Source of the DNA: Rhodanobacteraceae bacterium
GTDB taxonomy: Bacteria; Pseudomonadota; Gammaproteobacteria; Xanthomonadales; Rhodanobacteraceae
DNA length: 64,000 bases
Reading direction: 5' to 3'
Assembly: GCA_009996615.1 (NCBI GenBank)
Contig: JAACZU010000003.1
Coordinates: forward strand, 62,001 to 126,000
Position numbers and translations under genes: made by a program. Every line of letters starts with the position of its first letter. The stretch's first letter is position 1. The notes under the pieces are model-generated. The model saw only the letters and a list, made by a program, of their open reading frames with translations. It ran no database searches and was not told the DNA's origin. Positions 26,936-35,157 of the stretch are shown here, in pieces.

Positions 26936-26964
26936 ATGTTAAAACAAAGGAAAGATGCGTGCAA
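26936..26964 (-). promoter_or_regulatory. Candidate sigma-70 promoter of the 498-residue secreted protein gene
   Basis: On the minus strand TTGCAC (26959-26964) is followed after 17 bp by TAACAT (26936-26941), in an AT-rich island that is rare for this DNA. It would give a leader of about 95 nt, ending in a small CCTAAA/TTTAGG palindrome near the ribosome site. Confidence 0.4.
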
Positions 26965-27001
26965 TCCCCTCCAGAGTCCTGATAAAAAAAATAAGAATCA
27001 A

Positions 27002-27412
27002 TTACTTGGGCAGGAAATACCACTCCCCGTCGACACGAATCCAGGTCTCGCTCTGTGTGTTCGTGGACTCGACCGAGCGGCCGGCGCCGGGCATTTGCAG
27101 CCCGTACGTCACGTCCACATAGGCCGTGCAACGGTCCTCTTCGCACTCCTTGTGATCGAACTTGGCGCTCTTCCACTGCAGCGGCCGGTTGTTCATCGCG
27201 CTCGCGTAGGCCTCGCGGGTCTGCGTGGCGCGGAAGCCTGGCGTCAGATAGTCGTAGGCCTTCTCGGCCTCGTGCGCGATCAGGTGGTTCCAGCGCTCGA
27301 CGGCGCGGCGGTCGACGTTGTCCGGGCTGGCCTTGTCGGCGCAGCCGGCCAGGCCGAGCAGCAACGTGACGGTGGTCAGGGCGGCAACGGCCTTGGACGA
27401 ATTAATGGTCAC
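27002..27412 (-). CDS. Small lipoprotein at the end of the xps operon
   Basis: A 136-residue predicted lipoprotein: a short charged start, a hydrophobic run and the lipobox LAGC at about residues 21-24. The mature part is small and mixed alpha/beta (ERWNHLIAHEAEKAYDYLTPG, then WIRVDGEWYFLPK at the end), like NTF2-type or DUF4440-like small domains, but no family is certain. The GTG start at 27412 lies inside the end of gspD: the two overlap by 11 bp in different frames, with GGAGG 9 nt upstream. It is therefore co-translated with the secretin and could be a pilotin or assembly partner; this is inferred from position only. Confidence 0.75.
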   Translation of the reverse strand: MTINSSKAVAALTTVTLLLGLAGCADKASPDNVDRRAVERWNHLIAHEAEKAYDYLTPGFRATQTREAYASAMNNRPLQWKSAKFDHKECEEDRCTAYVDVTYGLQMPGAGRSVESTNTQSETWIRVDGEWYFLPK

Positions 27413-29747
27413 GCGGCTGGTCCTCCGGTTTTGCGTGTTCGGGAATCGGGTAGGTCTGGGCCGGCGTCGGTGCCGGTTGCGGGGCCTGCGCCGCCGGCGT
27501 GCTGGCGCGCAGCGGCGTCAGCGACTCGAACTGGCGCGTGTACTCCAGCGTCGCCTCGCGCGCCTCGTCGACGTTGGCGATCACGCGTGGCGTGATCAGC
27601 ACGATCAGTTCGGTGCGGTCCTTGGATTGCGTCGTGGAACCGAACAGATTGCGCAGCACGGGAACGCGACTCACGAACGGCAGCCCTCGCGCGGACTCGT
27701 CCCGATTGTCGCGGATCAGTCCTCCCAGCATCAGCGTCTCGCCACTTTGGACGGCCACCTGGGTCTGGATCTGACGCTGACTGATCGCCGGATTCGTGTT
27801 CGATCCCGAAGAGTAGCCCGCCGGAGGGTTGCTGACCTCCTGCTGGATGTCGAGATAGACCAGACCGCCCGGGTTCACGCGCGGCTTGACGTTCAGGATG
27901 ACACCGGTATTGAGGTACTGAACGCTGCCATAGCCAGGGGTGATCGCGTTGCCGCTGCTGTTGGTGCCGATGCCGATGCCGGTCACATAGTTCTGCACAA
28001 CCGGGATCTGCTGGCCGACATTGATCTGCGCCTCCTGGTTGTTCATCACCAGCAGCGACGGTGCGGCCAGTGACTTGGCCGTTCCGCTGGACTCGAGCGC
28101 ATTGATCGCGACTTCGAAGTTCTTGCTCAGGAACGAGTAGAAGAAGCCGCCGTCGTTGGTCGGCGCGACGTTGCCGTTGGCGCCGAGCGCCAGGCGATGG
28201 CGGTTCCAGCGGTTGCCGGAGAACTCGATCGGATACTGGCCGTTCTGCTGAGCCGAGCCCGTCGCGGTGCCCATCAGGCCGTTCAGGTACCACTGCACGC
28301 CGAAGCTGAGGTTGCCGGTGAGGCTGACCTCGAGGATGCGCGCCTCGATCTGCACCTGCAGCGGCACCACGTCGAGCCGCTTGATCGCCGACTCGATGCG
28401 GTCCCACTCCAGCGGCGTGGCCTGGATCATCAGCTGGTTGTTCTCCTCGATCGCGGAGATGCGGATGTCGGTTTCCTTGGGGCCGCCCGCGCCCGCCGCG
28501 GGAGCGGGGGCTGCAGGCGCCGGCGCGGCGGCTGGCGCGGCCTTCTCCTGCATCGACTGCGGGCGCAGCGAATTCTGGTAGCTCATGCCACCGACGCCGC
28601 CCTGGCCACCGCGGCTGCCGAGCGTGGTCGGGCGCAGGCCCGGCGCGACTCCGCCGGAGGTGCTGCGCCGCACGCCGGTGGTGCCGAGGAAGATCTCGCT
28701 GAGGTAGTCGGCGAGATCCGGCGCCTTCAGGTTCTTGACGTTGTAGACGTACAGCCGCGTGGTGTTCTCGGCACCGCCGCGATCGAGGCGGTACAGCCAT
28801 TCCTCGGCCTGCTTGAGGTATTCCTTCTGCGGCGTGATCACGACCATCGCGTTGGTCTGCTCGATCGGCATGAAGCGGAACATGCCGGCCAGCGGCGACT
28901 CGCCCTCGGTGCCGAAGATCTTCTGCAGGTCCGGCAGAAGCTTGGTCACCTCGACGTGCTGCAGCGTGAACACGCCGACCGACATGCCCTTGAGCCAGTC
29001 GACGTCGAACGTGTCGATCGTGCGCGCGTAGTTGTCCAGTTCCGACGGCGTGCCGGCCAGCACGAGCAGGCTGCGGTTCGGGTCGATGCTGACGAACGCG
29101 TCGGCCTTGGCGTAGGGCTTGAGCAGAGTCGCCATCTGGCTTGCCGAGATGTACCGGAGCGGGTAGATGCGCAGCGCGTAGCCCGGCTGCGCCGACGGAC
29201 CGACGCGCGGGGTCAGCTTGCCGGGAATCGCGTCCTTGGCCTGCAGCACGGTGTAGCGGCCGCCCTCGTTGACCAGCGCGTTGCCGGTCCACGACAGCAG
29301 CATCTCCAGCACCGGCATCGCGTCCTCGCGACGGATCGGGCGCGAGGTCGAGTACGTCACGTTGCCGCCGACGTTCGGCGCGATCGTGTAGTTCTCCTGA
29401 AGCATGTCGCCGAGGATCGCCTTGACCACCGCCTGGATCGGCTGGTTCTCGAAGTTGAACGTGACCTGCCCTTCCCCGCTGACGCGCTTGGGCGCGGCCT
29501 GCGGGGTGAAGAACTGGCCGGTGCCGACCTGAATCTCCGGCTTCGGCGGCGGCAGGTTCGAATCGGCCTTCGACGAAATCTGGATGCCGCTGACGTTCTC
29601 GACCGGTGGCGCCGTCGGCGCTGGCTTCAGGATCGTGTCCGCAGTCAGCACGTCGCTTTGGCGCGCCTCCCTGGGCGCCGGCGTGGCACAGCCGGCCAGC
29701 AATGCGATGCCGGAGGCAATCAGCAAGGTCATCAGTCTCGATTGCAC
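27402..29747 (-). CDS. gspD: Type II secretion outer-membrane secretin GspD/XpsD
   Basis: A 781-residue secretin that forms the outer-membrane exit pore. The start carries a lipobox (LLAGC), as in the lipidated XpsD of Xanthomonas. N-domains follow: N0-like VTFNFENQPIQAVVKAILGD near residue 95, then N1-N3 repeats (YPLRYISASQMATLLKPYA and LYVYNVKNLKAPDLADYL). A Gly/Ala/Pro-rich spacer (about residues 390-445) interrupts N3. The secretin domain is at about 540-740 (VPLQVQIEARILEVSL, VGQQIPVVQNYVTG, VQSGETLMLGGLIRDN, VPVLRNLFG). A Pro-rich tail closes it. Among several in-frame starts the GTG at 29747 is preferred: GGAG lies 8 nt upstream and the leader keeps an Arg before the hydrophobic core. 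Confidence 0.95.
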   Translation of the reverse strand: MQSRLMTLLIASGIALLAGCATPAPREARQSDVLTADTILKPAPTAPPVENVSGIQISSKADSNLPPPKPEIQVGTGQFFTPQAAPKRVSGEGQVTFNFENQPIQAVVKAILGDMLQENYTIAPNVGGNVTYSTSRPIRREDAMPVLEMLLSWTGNALVNEGGRYTVLQAKDAIPGKLTPRVGPSAQPGYALRIYPLRYISASQMATLLKPYAKADAFVSIDPNRSLLVLAGTPSELDNYARTIDTFDVDWLKGMSVGVFTLQHVEVTKLLPDLQKIFGTEGESPLAGMFRFMPIEQTNAMVVITPQKEYLKQAEEWLYRLDRGGAENTTRLYVYNVKNLKAPDLADYLSEIFLGTTGVRRSTSGGVAPGLRPTTLGSRGGQGGVGGMSYQNSLRPQSMQEKAAPAAAPAPAAPAPAAGAGGPKETDIRISAIEENNQLMIQATPLEWDRIESAIKRLDVVPLQVQIEARILEVSLTGNLSFGVQWYLNGLMGTATGSAQQNGQYPIEFSGNRWNRHRLALGANGNVAPTNDGGFFYSFLSKNFEVAINALESSGTAKSLAAPSLLVMNNQEAQINVGQQIPVVQNYVTGIGIGTNSSGNAITPGYGSVQYLNTGVILNVKPRVNPGGLVYLDIQQEVSNPPAGYSSGSNTNPAISQRQIQTQVAVQSGETLMLGGLIRDNRDESARGLPFVSRVPVLRNLFGSTTQSKDRTELIVLITPRVIANVDEAREATLEYTRQFESLTPLRASTPAAQAPQPAPTPAQTYPIPEHAKPEDQPRDH

Positions 29748-29760
29748 GGGCTTCACTCCA

Positions 29761-30501
29761 TTACTTCTGCGGTTTGGCATTGCGCAGCTTTTCGGCTTCT
29801 TCACGCATCTGCCGGCGGCGTTCCTCGATGCGCCGCGCCAGGTCGGCGCTGGCATCGGCGGTGCCGGGCAGCGCCGCCTTGGCACCAGGCGCCCCCGGCG
29901 GGGTGGCCGGTGCAGCACCACCGGCGGCCGGCGCGGCGCCGGCGCGCGGCGGTTGCGGTCGCGCGGCACCGGGTGCCGAGGTCGGCGCGAGCGCGGTTTC
30001 CAGCTCGACCTCGGCGGTCTCGTTGGCGGCGTTCCTGAACACGGCCAGGCGCGGCTTGAGGTCGACCAGCATCCAGCTCGCCTGGTCGCCTTCCAGCGGC
30101 ATGCCGACCTTCAGCGCGACCGGCTGGTTGCGCGCCTTGTCCTGCAGCATCGCGATGCGGACGTGGTTCTTCTCGTCGAGGATCACGCCGGTCAGCGCCA
30201 CGTTCAGCGGGCTCGGCGGTGCCGCCGCCTCCTGACCTTCGCTCAGGTCGAGCGGGGTCGGCTTGCGGTCTTCATTGAACAGCGGGTGCGCCTGGATATC
30301 GGCGAACGCCGTGGCCGGCGGCAACTGCACCGGCTGGCGGTCGATCGCGCCGACGGCCAGGCGCGCGGCCTCGCCCTCGGCGTCGGGCGCCCAGCGGTAG
30401 CCGCGGCCGAGGCCGGCGTACTGCACGAGCGCCAGCAGCAGCAGCGCGCCACAGGTGCCGGCGAGCGCGTTGGTCATGAGGCGGGCGGTCTTGACGTTCA
30501 T
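29761..30501 (-). CDS. xpsN: Type II secretion protein XpsN (GspC/GspN-like)
   Basis: A 246-residue bitopic inner-membrane protein: cytoplasmic start, one membrane segment (residues 12-32, LAGTCGALLLLALVQYAGL), then a periplasmic part. Residues 95-170 (PLNVALTGVILDEKNHVRIAML, VALKVGMPLEGDQASWML) form an HR-domain-like unit of the GspC type, which contacts the secretin. Instead of a PDZ domain the end is an Ala/Pro-rich stretch and a charged helix (RRIEERRRQMREEAEKL). This matches XpsN, the Xanthomonas component encoded between xpsM and xpsD. It overlaps gspM by 4 bp. Confidence 0.85.
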   Translation of the reverse strand: MNVKTARLMTNALAGTCGALLLLALVQYAGLGRGYRWAPDAEGEAARLAVGAIDRQPVQLPPATAFADIQAHPLFNEDRKPTPLDLSEGQEAAAPPSPLNVALTGVILDEKNHVRIAMLQDKARNQPVALKVGMPLEGDQASWMLVDLKPRLAVFRNAANETAEVELETALAPTSAPGAARPQPPRAGAAPAAGGAAPATPPGAPGAKAALPGTADASADLARRIEERRRQMREEAEKLRNAKPQK

Positions 30502-31106
30502 TTCGTCTTGCCCGGCTGGCGCAGGTAACCCGACAGGTTGAAGCGCACGTCGAGCGGACTCTGCGTGACCTTCGCACCCGGCGGGACGTACGCCTGCTGT
30601 TTATAGATCATGACATTGTCGACGAACAGGTACGGCTTGCCGTTCTCCAGTTCGTACAGGATCGCCGCCAGCGGTTCGAGGTCGCAGCGCAGGCGCGCCT
30701 GCACGGTCACGCGCTTGTACAGCTCCTCCTCGCCGGCGTTGTAGCTCTGCGTGCTGACGGTCTGGCAGCGCTTCTCGTCCTTGGCATGATCGCTCATCGC
30801 CTGCTTCAGGCGCTGGATCAGCGCGGCCGAGGCGGCGTTCGGATCGGTCTCGGACAGGAACGCCTGGTTGCCCTGCTCGTAGGCGCGCACCTCGGCCAGG
30901 CGCTGTTCGATGGCCGGCTTCTCCGCGCTGGTCTGGCGATAGCGCAGCTGCTGCTCGCGCAGGTCGTCCATTTCGGTGGCGAACTGCATCTGCGGCGCGA
31001 CGAACCACCAGTGCACGCCGACCAGATAGACCAGCATCAACACGATCAGCAGCAGCACGACCGCGAGGAAGCGACCGTCCTTGGGCTGGAACCTAGGCGG
31101 CGCCAT
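30498..31106 (-). CDS. gspM: Type II secretion protein GspM/XpsM
   Basis: A 202-residue bitopic protein with a short cytoplasmic start (MAPPRFQPKDGRF), one membrane segment (residues 14-36, LAVVLLLIVLMLVYLVGVHW), a coiled-coil region (residues 45-100) and a ferredoxin-like periplasmic domain ending in the strand FLVDNVMIYKQQ-like sequence. It belongs to the inner-membrane assembly platform with GspL. It overlaps gspL by 14 bp and the next gene by 4 bp, and is placed by its position in the canonical xps order. Confidence 0.88.
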   Translation of the reverse strand: MAPPRFQPKDGRFLAVVLLLIVLMLVYLVGVHWWFVAPQMQFATEMDDLREQQLRYRQTSAEKPAIEQRLAEVRAYEQGNQAFLSETDPNAASAALIQRLKQAMSDHAKDEKRCQTVSTQSYNAGEEELYKRVTVQARLRCDLEPLAAILYELENGKPYLFVDNVMIYKQQAYVPPGAKVTQSPLDVRFNLSGYLRQPGKTK

Positions 31107-32331
31107 GGGCAGCCTCCTTCTTCTTCGGCTCGTCCGGCCGCGCCGGCGCGGCGGGGGCGGCCTGCTGCGGCGGCGCTGGCGCCGGTGCGGCAGCGGGCGC
31201 AGGCGGCGCCGGGCTGCACTCCTTCAGGTCGGCATTGATCTGGAAGCGCTCCTTGCCGGTGCGCGGATCGGGCTGCACCTGACCCTGGAAGCCGGGATTG
31301 CCCAGGCATGGCGAAGCGCCGAGCAGCGCGATCAGCTTGGCCGCCTCCTGCGCCTGGCCCTGCAGCTGGACCTGCTTGTTCTCGATCTGCAGGCGTTCGA
31401 GGTAGGCGTCGGCCGGCAGGCGCTCGCTGATGTCGTTGATCAGCGCGACGGTCAGCGGGCCCTTGCGCTTGCGCTCGGTCAGGAAGTTCGCGCCGGCGAT
31501 CGAATCGACCAAGCTCTTCTTCAGCGCCGCGACCTCCTTCGCCTCGGCTTGGGCGTGCTCGACTTCGGCGCGCATCGCCTCGACCGCGGCGGCACGGTTG
31601 GCCAGCGATTCGTCCATGTTGACCACGAGCAGGAGCAGCGCCAGCGCGGCGAGGCCGAGGTTCAGCGGCAGGCGCAGGTTGCGCCGGCGCGCGCGGCGCT
31701 CGGGCGGCAACAGGTTGGTCTGGCGGCGGCCGGCACCGGGTACGCTGCGCCAGCTGTCGACGCCGTCGAGCTCGGCCGCGCCGGCCGGCAGTGCGCCGAG
31801 CTCGTGATCGAGCTGCGCCCGCGGGATCAGCACCAGCTCGACCTGCGCATTGCGCCCGCTGGCATCGTGGCCGAGCACGCGGCTGTCGAAATAGACCTGG
31901 TCGGCCTTGAACGGCGTCTGCCGGTCCATCTCGAACGCCAGTACTCGGCGCAGGTTCTCCTCGGCCGCGGCCGGCAGGCTGAGCGTGCGGGTCAGCACGC
32001 GCTCGGCCGGGATGCAGAACACCGTGCGCACGAGCGGATCGTCGATCGCAGCGCGCAGGCGCTGGAACTCGGCCGTCTGCGCCTCCGGCGACAGCTCGCG
32101 GCGAATGCGCCCGTACTCGCGCGCCGTATCGCCGCGCTCGCGCCAGACGACGATCTCGTCCTCGCGCAGGTCCAGCAGCAGCGATTCGGAACGCTCGGAC
32201 ACGAGGCTGCGCCAGCGCGCCGGCAGGCACGCGAGCAATTCCCCGCCCCACCACGTGAAGAAGCGCGGCAGCGGTGTCTTGGCCAGGCGCACCCGCAGGC
32301 GCGCCAGTTCTCTTTCCAGGGTCGGATTCAC
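31093..32331 (-). CDS. gspL: Type II secretion protein GspL/XpsL
   Basis: A 412-residue component that recruits the ATPase GspE to the inner membrane. Residues 1-200 are cytoplasmic and actin-like (LLLDLREDEIVVWRERG, FDSRVLGHDASGRNAQVELVLIP). A single membrane segment follows at about 205-228 (LPLNLGLAALALLLLVVNM), then a periplasmic coiled coil and a ferredoxin-like fold (LERLQIENKQVQLQGQA). It has a Pro/Ala-rich tail. The GTG start is 3 bp after the gspK stop. The fused arrangement resembles PilM-PilN. Confidence 0.9.
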   Translation of the reverse strand: MNPTLERELARLRVRLAKTPLPRFFTWWGGELLACLPARWRSLVSERSESLLLDLREDEIVVWRERGDTAREYGRIRRELSPEAQTAEFQRLRAAIDDPLVRTVFCIPAERVLTRTLSLPAAAEENLRRVLAFEMDRQTPFKADQVYFDSRVLGHDASGRNAQVELVLIPRAQLDHELGALPAGAAELDGVDSWRSVPGAGRRQTNLLPPERRARRRNLRLPLNLGLAALALLLLVVNMDESLANRAAAVEAMRAEVEHAQAEAKEVAALKKSLVDSIAGANFLTERKRKGPLTVALINDISERLPADAYLERLQIENKQVQLQGQAQEAAKLIALLGASPCLGNPGFQGQVQPDPRTGKERFQINADLKECSPAPPAPAAAPAPAPPQQAAPAAPARPDEPKKKEAAHGAA

Positions 32332-32334
32332 GAG

Positions 32335-33258
32335 CTACGAGGCTTCCCCATCGCGCCAGCGCAGGATCACGTACGGCCGGCCGGCCGTGTTGATGCCGCC
32401 CATGCGGATCGTCGCATCGAGGGTCGTGCTGGCGCCGTTGGACAGCGTCGCACGGGACTTCACACTATACGTCAGGCCCCCGCCGCCCGCCACGAGCGGC
32501 GTGCCGTCCGGCAGCATGATGCCGGCCGCGGCGGCATCGCCGGGCGCCATCGCCTGGCGCTGCAGGATCAACTGCTGCAGCTGCTCGGGCGAAGCGTCCG
32601 GGTACATCGCCGCCAGCGTCTCGGCCGACGCGAACGCGGCATTCGGCGCGCCACGGCCGGAATAGATCGTCAGCGAAGGCTCAAGCTGCTCGTACAGCGC
32701 GTAATCCATGCCGAGCACCTGCTGCAGTTCGGACACGGTGTCGAATGGGGCGTTCTTCGGACCGTACGGCAGGCCGGCCGCCTTGTATTCGGCGATCTCG
32801 GCGCCATTCGGCCGCGCCAGGTCGTCCGGGTCGCGCCAGTCGAGCACCGCATCGGCCAGCGCCTGGGCCTTGTCGAGCGGCACGCCGCGCGCGGTGAACA
32901 GGTTGGCCAGCATGGTTTCGTCGGCGGCGTTGATGTCGATCTTGCCGGAGTCGTCGGTGATGCGTACCTCGATCTCCGCGTCGCCGTAACCGAACGTGTA
33001 CGGCCGGCCGTCGCCGACCCAGCGCGCGGCCGGGTCGCTCTTGCGCAGTTCGTACACGGCCAGGTTCAGGCCCGCCTCGGCGGCATAGCGTGCCTGCGTG
33101 GTGTCGAACAGGTGGCGTGCCTGCAGGTTCTCGGTCCGCGCGATCAGCGAGAAGCTGCCGAGCAGGATCGACAGCATCGCGATGACCCACAGCACCAGCA
33201 CGAACGCGACGCCGCGCGCATGCGCCGGACGAGCACGACGAACGACGGGCCTGCTCAT
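32335..33258 (-). CDS. gspK: Type II secretion minor pseudopilin GspK/XpsK
   Basis: A 307-residue large pseudopilin that caps the pseudopilus tip with GspI and GspJ. The leader ends RG and the mature protein begins VAFVLVLWVIAMLSILLGSF; the usual Glu at mature position 5 is absent, as is typical of GspK. The body contains IDINAADETMLANLF, the helix-hairpin-helix-like insert of the family, and LARPNGAEIAEYKAAGLPYG. It overlaps gspJ by 4 bp (ATGA). Confidence 0.9.
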   Translation of the reverse strand: MSRPVVRRARPAHARGVAFVLVLWVIAMLSILLGSFSLIARTENLQARHLFDTTQARYAAEAGLNLAVYELRKSDPAARWVGDGRPYTFGYGDAEIEVRITDDSGKIDINAADETMLANLFTARGVPLDKAQALADAVLDWRDPDDLARPNGAEIAEYKAAGLPYGPKNAPFDTVSELQQVLGMDYALYEQLEPSLTIYSGRGAPNAAFASAETLAAMYPDASPEQLQQLILQRQAMAPGDAAAAGIMLPDGTPLVAGGGGLTYSVKSRATLSNGASTTLDATIRMGGINTAGRPYVILRWRDGEAS

Positions 33259-34001
33259 CGCCTGCCTCCGGGCTGCAGGTGCGTACCGGGCTGCGGCGCC
33301 GCCATCAGCGCCTGGGGGGAATTGGCCGGCATCAGCGCCCGGCGGGCACCGACGTCGAGCAGCAGCGGAATGTCCATGGTCGGGAACTGCACCTGCGCGT
33401 CGGCGCGCATGCGCACGACGATGCGCACCATCAGCGGCGTGATGCTCGGGTCTTCCCAGCTGTCCAGCCAGTCGGTCAACTGGCCCTGCTCGTCGATCGT
33501 ACGGTACTGGAAGCGGCCGTCCTCGATGCCGTCGAGCAGGACGGACGGCTCGCGCGCGGACTTCTTCTCGTTCGGATCGAAGCCGTTGAGCATCGCCTCG
33601 GTGAACAGCAACTGGCGGCCGCCACGGCGGCTGCCGGCGAACTCGAGCGTCTGCACGTACGGGCCGCCCTTGGACAGGTAGCCGGGCATCGGCGCGACGA
33701 AGCGCATCAGGTCGCGCTTGCCCTCGAAAACGAAGTTGGCGCCGGTGGCGCTGTCGTGGTCGAACGCCAGCGGCATGATCCGGCTGACCTGATGGCGCAC
33801 GAACTCCTGCGCCACGCGCAGGCGGTTGGTGCGGTCGATCGCCGCCTCGCCCGAGTGCATCGCGCGCACGGCGGTGCGGATCGCGCCATAGGTGCCAGCC
33901 AGCAGCAGCGCCAGCAGCAGGATCGCCAGCATCACCTCGAGCAGCGTGAAACCGCGCGCGAGCGCGCGCAGTCCCGGTCGTGACGGCTGTGCGGCCCGCA
34001 T
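33255..34001 (-). CDS. gspJ: Type II secretion minor pseudopilin GspJ/XpsJ
   Basis: A 248-residue pseudopilin. A basic leader ends with the prepilin peptidase site ARG|FTLLEVMLAILLLALLLAG, with the conserved Glu at mature position 5. The globular part includes FEGKRDLMRFVAPMPG, QTLEFAGSRRGGRQLLFTE and ITPLMVRIVVRM, as in the GspJ family. The ATG at 34001 overlaps the gspI stop by one base (TGATG). A Pro/Gln-rich tail follows. Confidence 0.9.
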   Translation of the reverse strand: MRAAQPSRPGLRALARGFTLLEVMLAILLLALLLAGTYGAIRTAVRAMHSGEAAIDRTNRLRVAQEFVRHQVSRIMPLAFDHDSATGANFVFEGKRDLMRFVAPMPGYLSKGGPYVQTLEFAGSRRGGRQLLFTEAMLNGFDPNEKKSAREPSVLLDGIEDGRFQYRTIDEQGQLTDWLDSWEDPSITPLMVRIVVRMRADAQVQFPTMDIPLLLDVGARRALMPANSPQALMAAPQPGTHLQPGGRR

Positions 34002-34540
34002 CAGCGCCGCCCCGGCATCTGCGGCATCTGCGGCCGGCCCGGCCCGCCAGCCTGCGGGTTGTTCGGATCGGGATTCACCGCGCGCAGCGTGCTGAAGTGC
34101 GCGCTGCGCACGCGCCCGCCGTTGCCACCCCACAGCACGGTCAGGTCGACCTGGTACAGCTCGAACGGCATCACCTCGATGCCGCCGCCGAGTCCGGCCT
34201 GAGCCACGCCGACCGCGCCGGCCTGCTGCTGCGGCGGCGGCTCGATGGCGGCTGGATCGACCTGCTGCACGTCCAGTTCCCAGCTGTAGGTACGGTCGAA
34301 GCGCCCGCTGCTGCGGCCGGCCTCGACCGGCTCGCCGACGCCGATGCCGTCGAGCTTGGACTCGGCCCACAGCGCGGCCATCGTGTAGTCGGACGACTGC
34401 CGCGTGTTGCGCATCGAGGTGGCCAGGATCTGCATCAGCACGCCGATGCCGATCGCGAACACGAGGAAGGCCGCGACCATCTCGATCAGGCTGAAGCCGC
34501 GCATGCGGCGGCGGTCCGGTGGTGGCGTGCGAAAGGTCAT
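34001..34540 (-). CDS. gspI: Type II secretion minor pseudopilin GspI/XpsI
   Basis: A pseudopilin of 179 residues with the leader MTFRTPPPDRRRMRG and the cleavage site before FSLIEMVAAFLVFAIGIGVL. The globular part has ALWAESKLDGIGVGEP and the strand FELYQVDLTVLWG. An alternative start at 34606, coupled to the gspH stop (TGATG), would give a 37-residue leader. The shorter start gives the more usual leader length but has no clear ribosome site, so the choice stays open. Confidence 0.85.
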   Translation of the reverse strand: MTFRTPPPDRRRMRGFSLIEMVAAFLVFAIGIGVLMQILATSMRNTRQSSDYTMAALWAESKLDGIGVGEPVEAGRSSGRFDRTYSWELDVQQVDPAAIEPPPQQQAGAVGVAQAGLGGGIEVMPFELYQVDLTVLWGGNGGRVRSAHFSTLRAVNPDPNNPQAGGPGRPQMPQMPGRR

Positions 34541-34605
34541 CGGCAACGTGGACCGCGTGATCGCCGCGGAGTTCGCCGCAGGCCGCCGGCAGGCGCGCGC
34601 GGCCA

Positions 34606-35157
34606 TCAGTTGGGCTGCTCGTCGAGCGCGATGTCGCCGGTCAGCCAGGCGACGTTGATGCGCCACTCGCGCCGCCCCTGCAGCACGTCGATGTGGCCGC
34701 CGGTCGAGCTGCCGTCGGCGAAGAAGCGGATGCCGCCGGCATTGCCGCCGGTCACCTCCGACTCGGCCGTGGTCAGGCGCAGGGTCATGTCCTTGGGCAG
34801 CTTGACGGCGCCCTTGCCGGGCGCGGTGTAGGAATTCTGGTCCAGGTCGAGCACCAGCACCTGCTGCTTGCCCTTCACGATCGCCTGCCCGCGCGTGTAG
34901 CGCAGCGCGGCGACGAGGTCGCGGCTGGCGGCGCGGATCTGCGCGCTCTGCAGGCTCTTGGAGAACGACATCGTGACGGCGGTCAGCGCGATCGCCAGCA
35001 GCACGATCACGGCCATCAGTTCGATCAGGGTGAAGCCGCGCGCGCTGCGCGCGCGCGGCTGGGAATCGGGAATGGAGAATGGGGAATGGGCACAGCGGCG
35101 CTCACGCACCGGCTCTCCCGATTCCCGATTCCCGATTCCCGATTCCCAGCTCTTCAT
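34606..35157 (-). CDS. gspH: Type II secretion minor pseudopilin GspH/XpsH with repeat-encoded leader
   Basis: A 183-residue pseudopilin. The mature protein begins FTLIELMAVIVLLAIALTAV after ARG, and the body has ASRDLVAALRYTRGQAIVKG and GIRFFADGSSTGGHI. The ATG at 35157 overlaps the gspG stop by 4 bp, like most joints in this operon. It gives an unusually long, 43-residue leader made of translated heptamer repeats in both orientations ([11 protein letters not shown], then PFSIPDS). A GTG at 35109 would shorten the leader to about 27 residues but keep the second repeat block. Leaders in this family are normally 6-30 residues. Confidence 0.88.
   Translation of the reverse strand: MKSWESGIGNRESGEPVRERRCAHSPFSIPDSQPRARSARGFTLIELMAVIVLLAIALTAVTMSFSKSLQSAQIRAASRDLVAALRYTRGQAIVKGKQQVLVLDLDQNSYTAPGKGAVKLPKDMTLRLTTAESEVTGGNAGGIRFFADGSSTGGHIDVLQGRREWRINVAWLTGDIALDEQPN
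35061..35147. repeat. Inverted pair of heptamer arrays inside the gspH leader
   Basis: GGGAATC-type units at 35061-35090 and GATTCCC units at 35118-35147 face each other around a 27-bp spacer, all within the gspH leader codons. The arrangement is the same as at 9523-9617 and 36959-37072. Confidence 0.8.
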
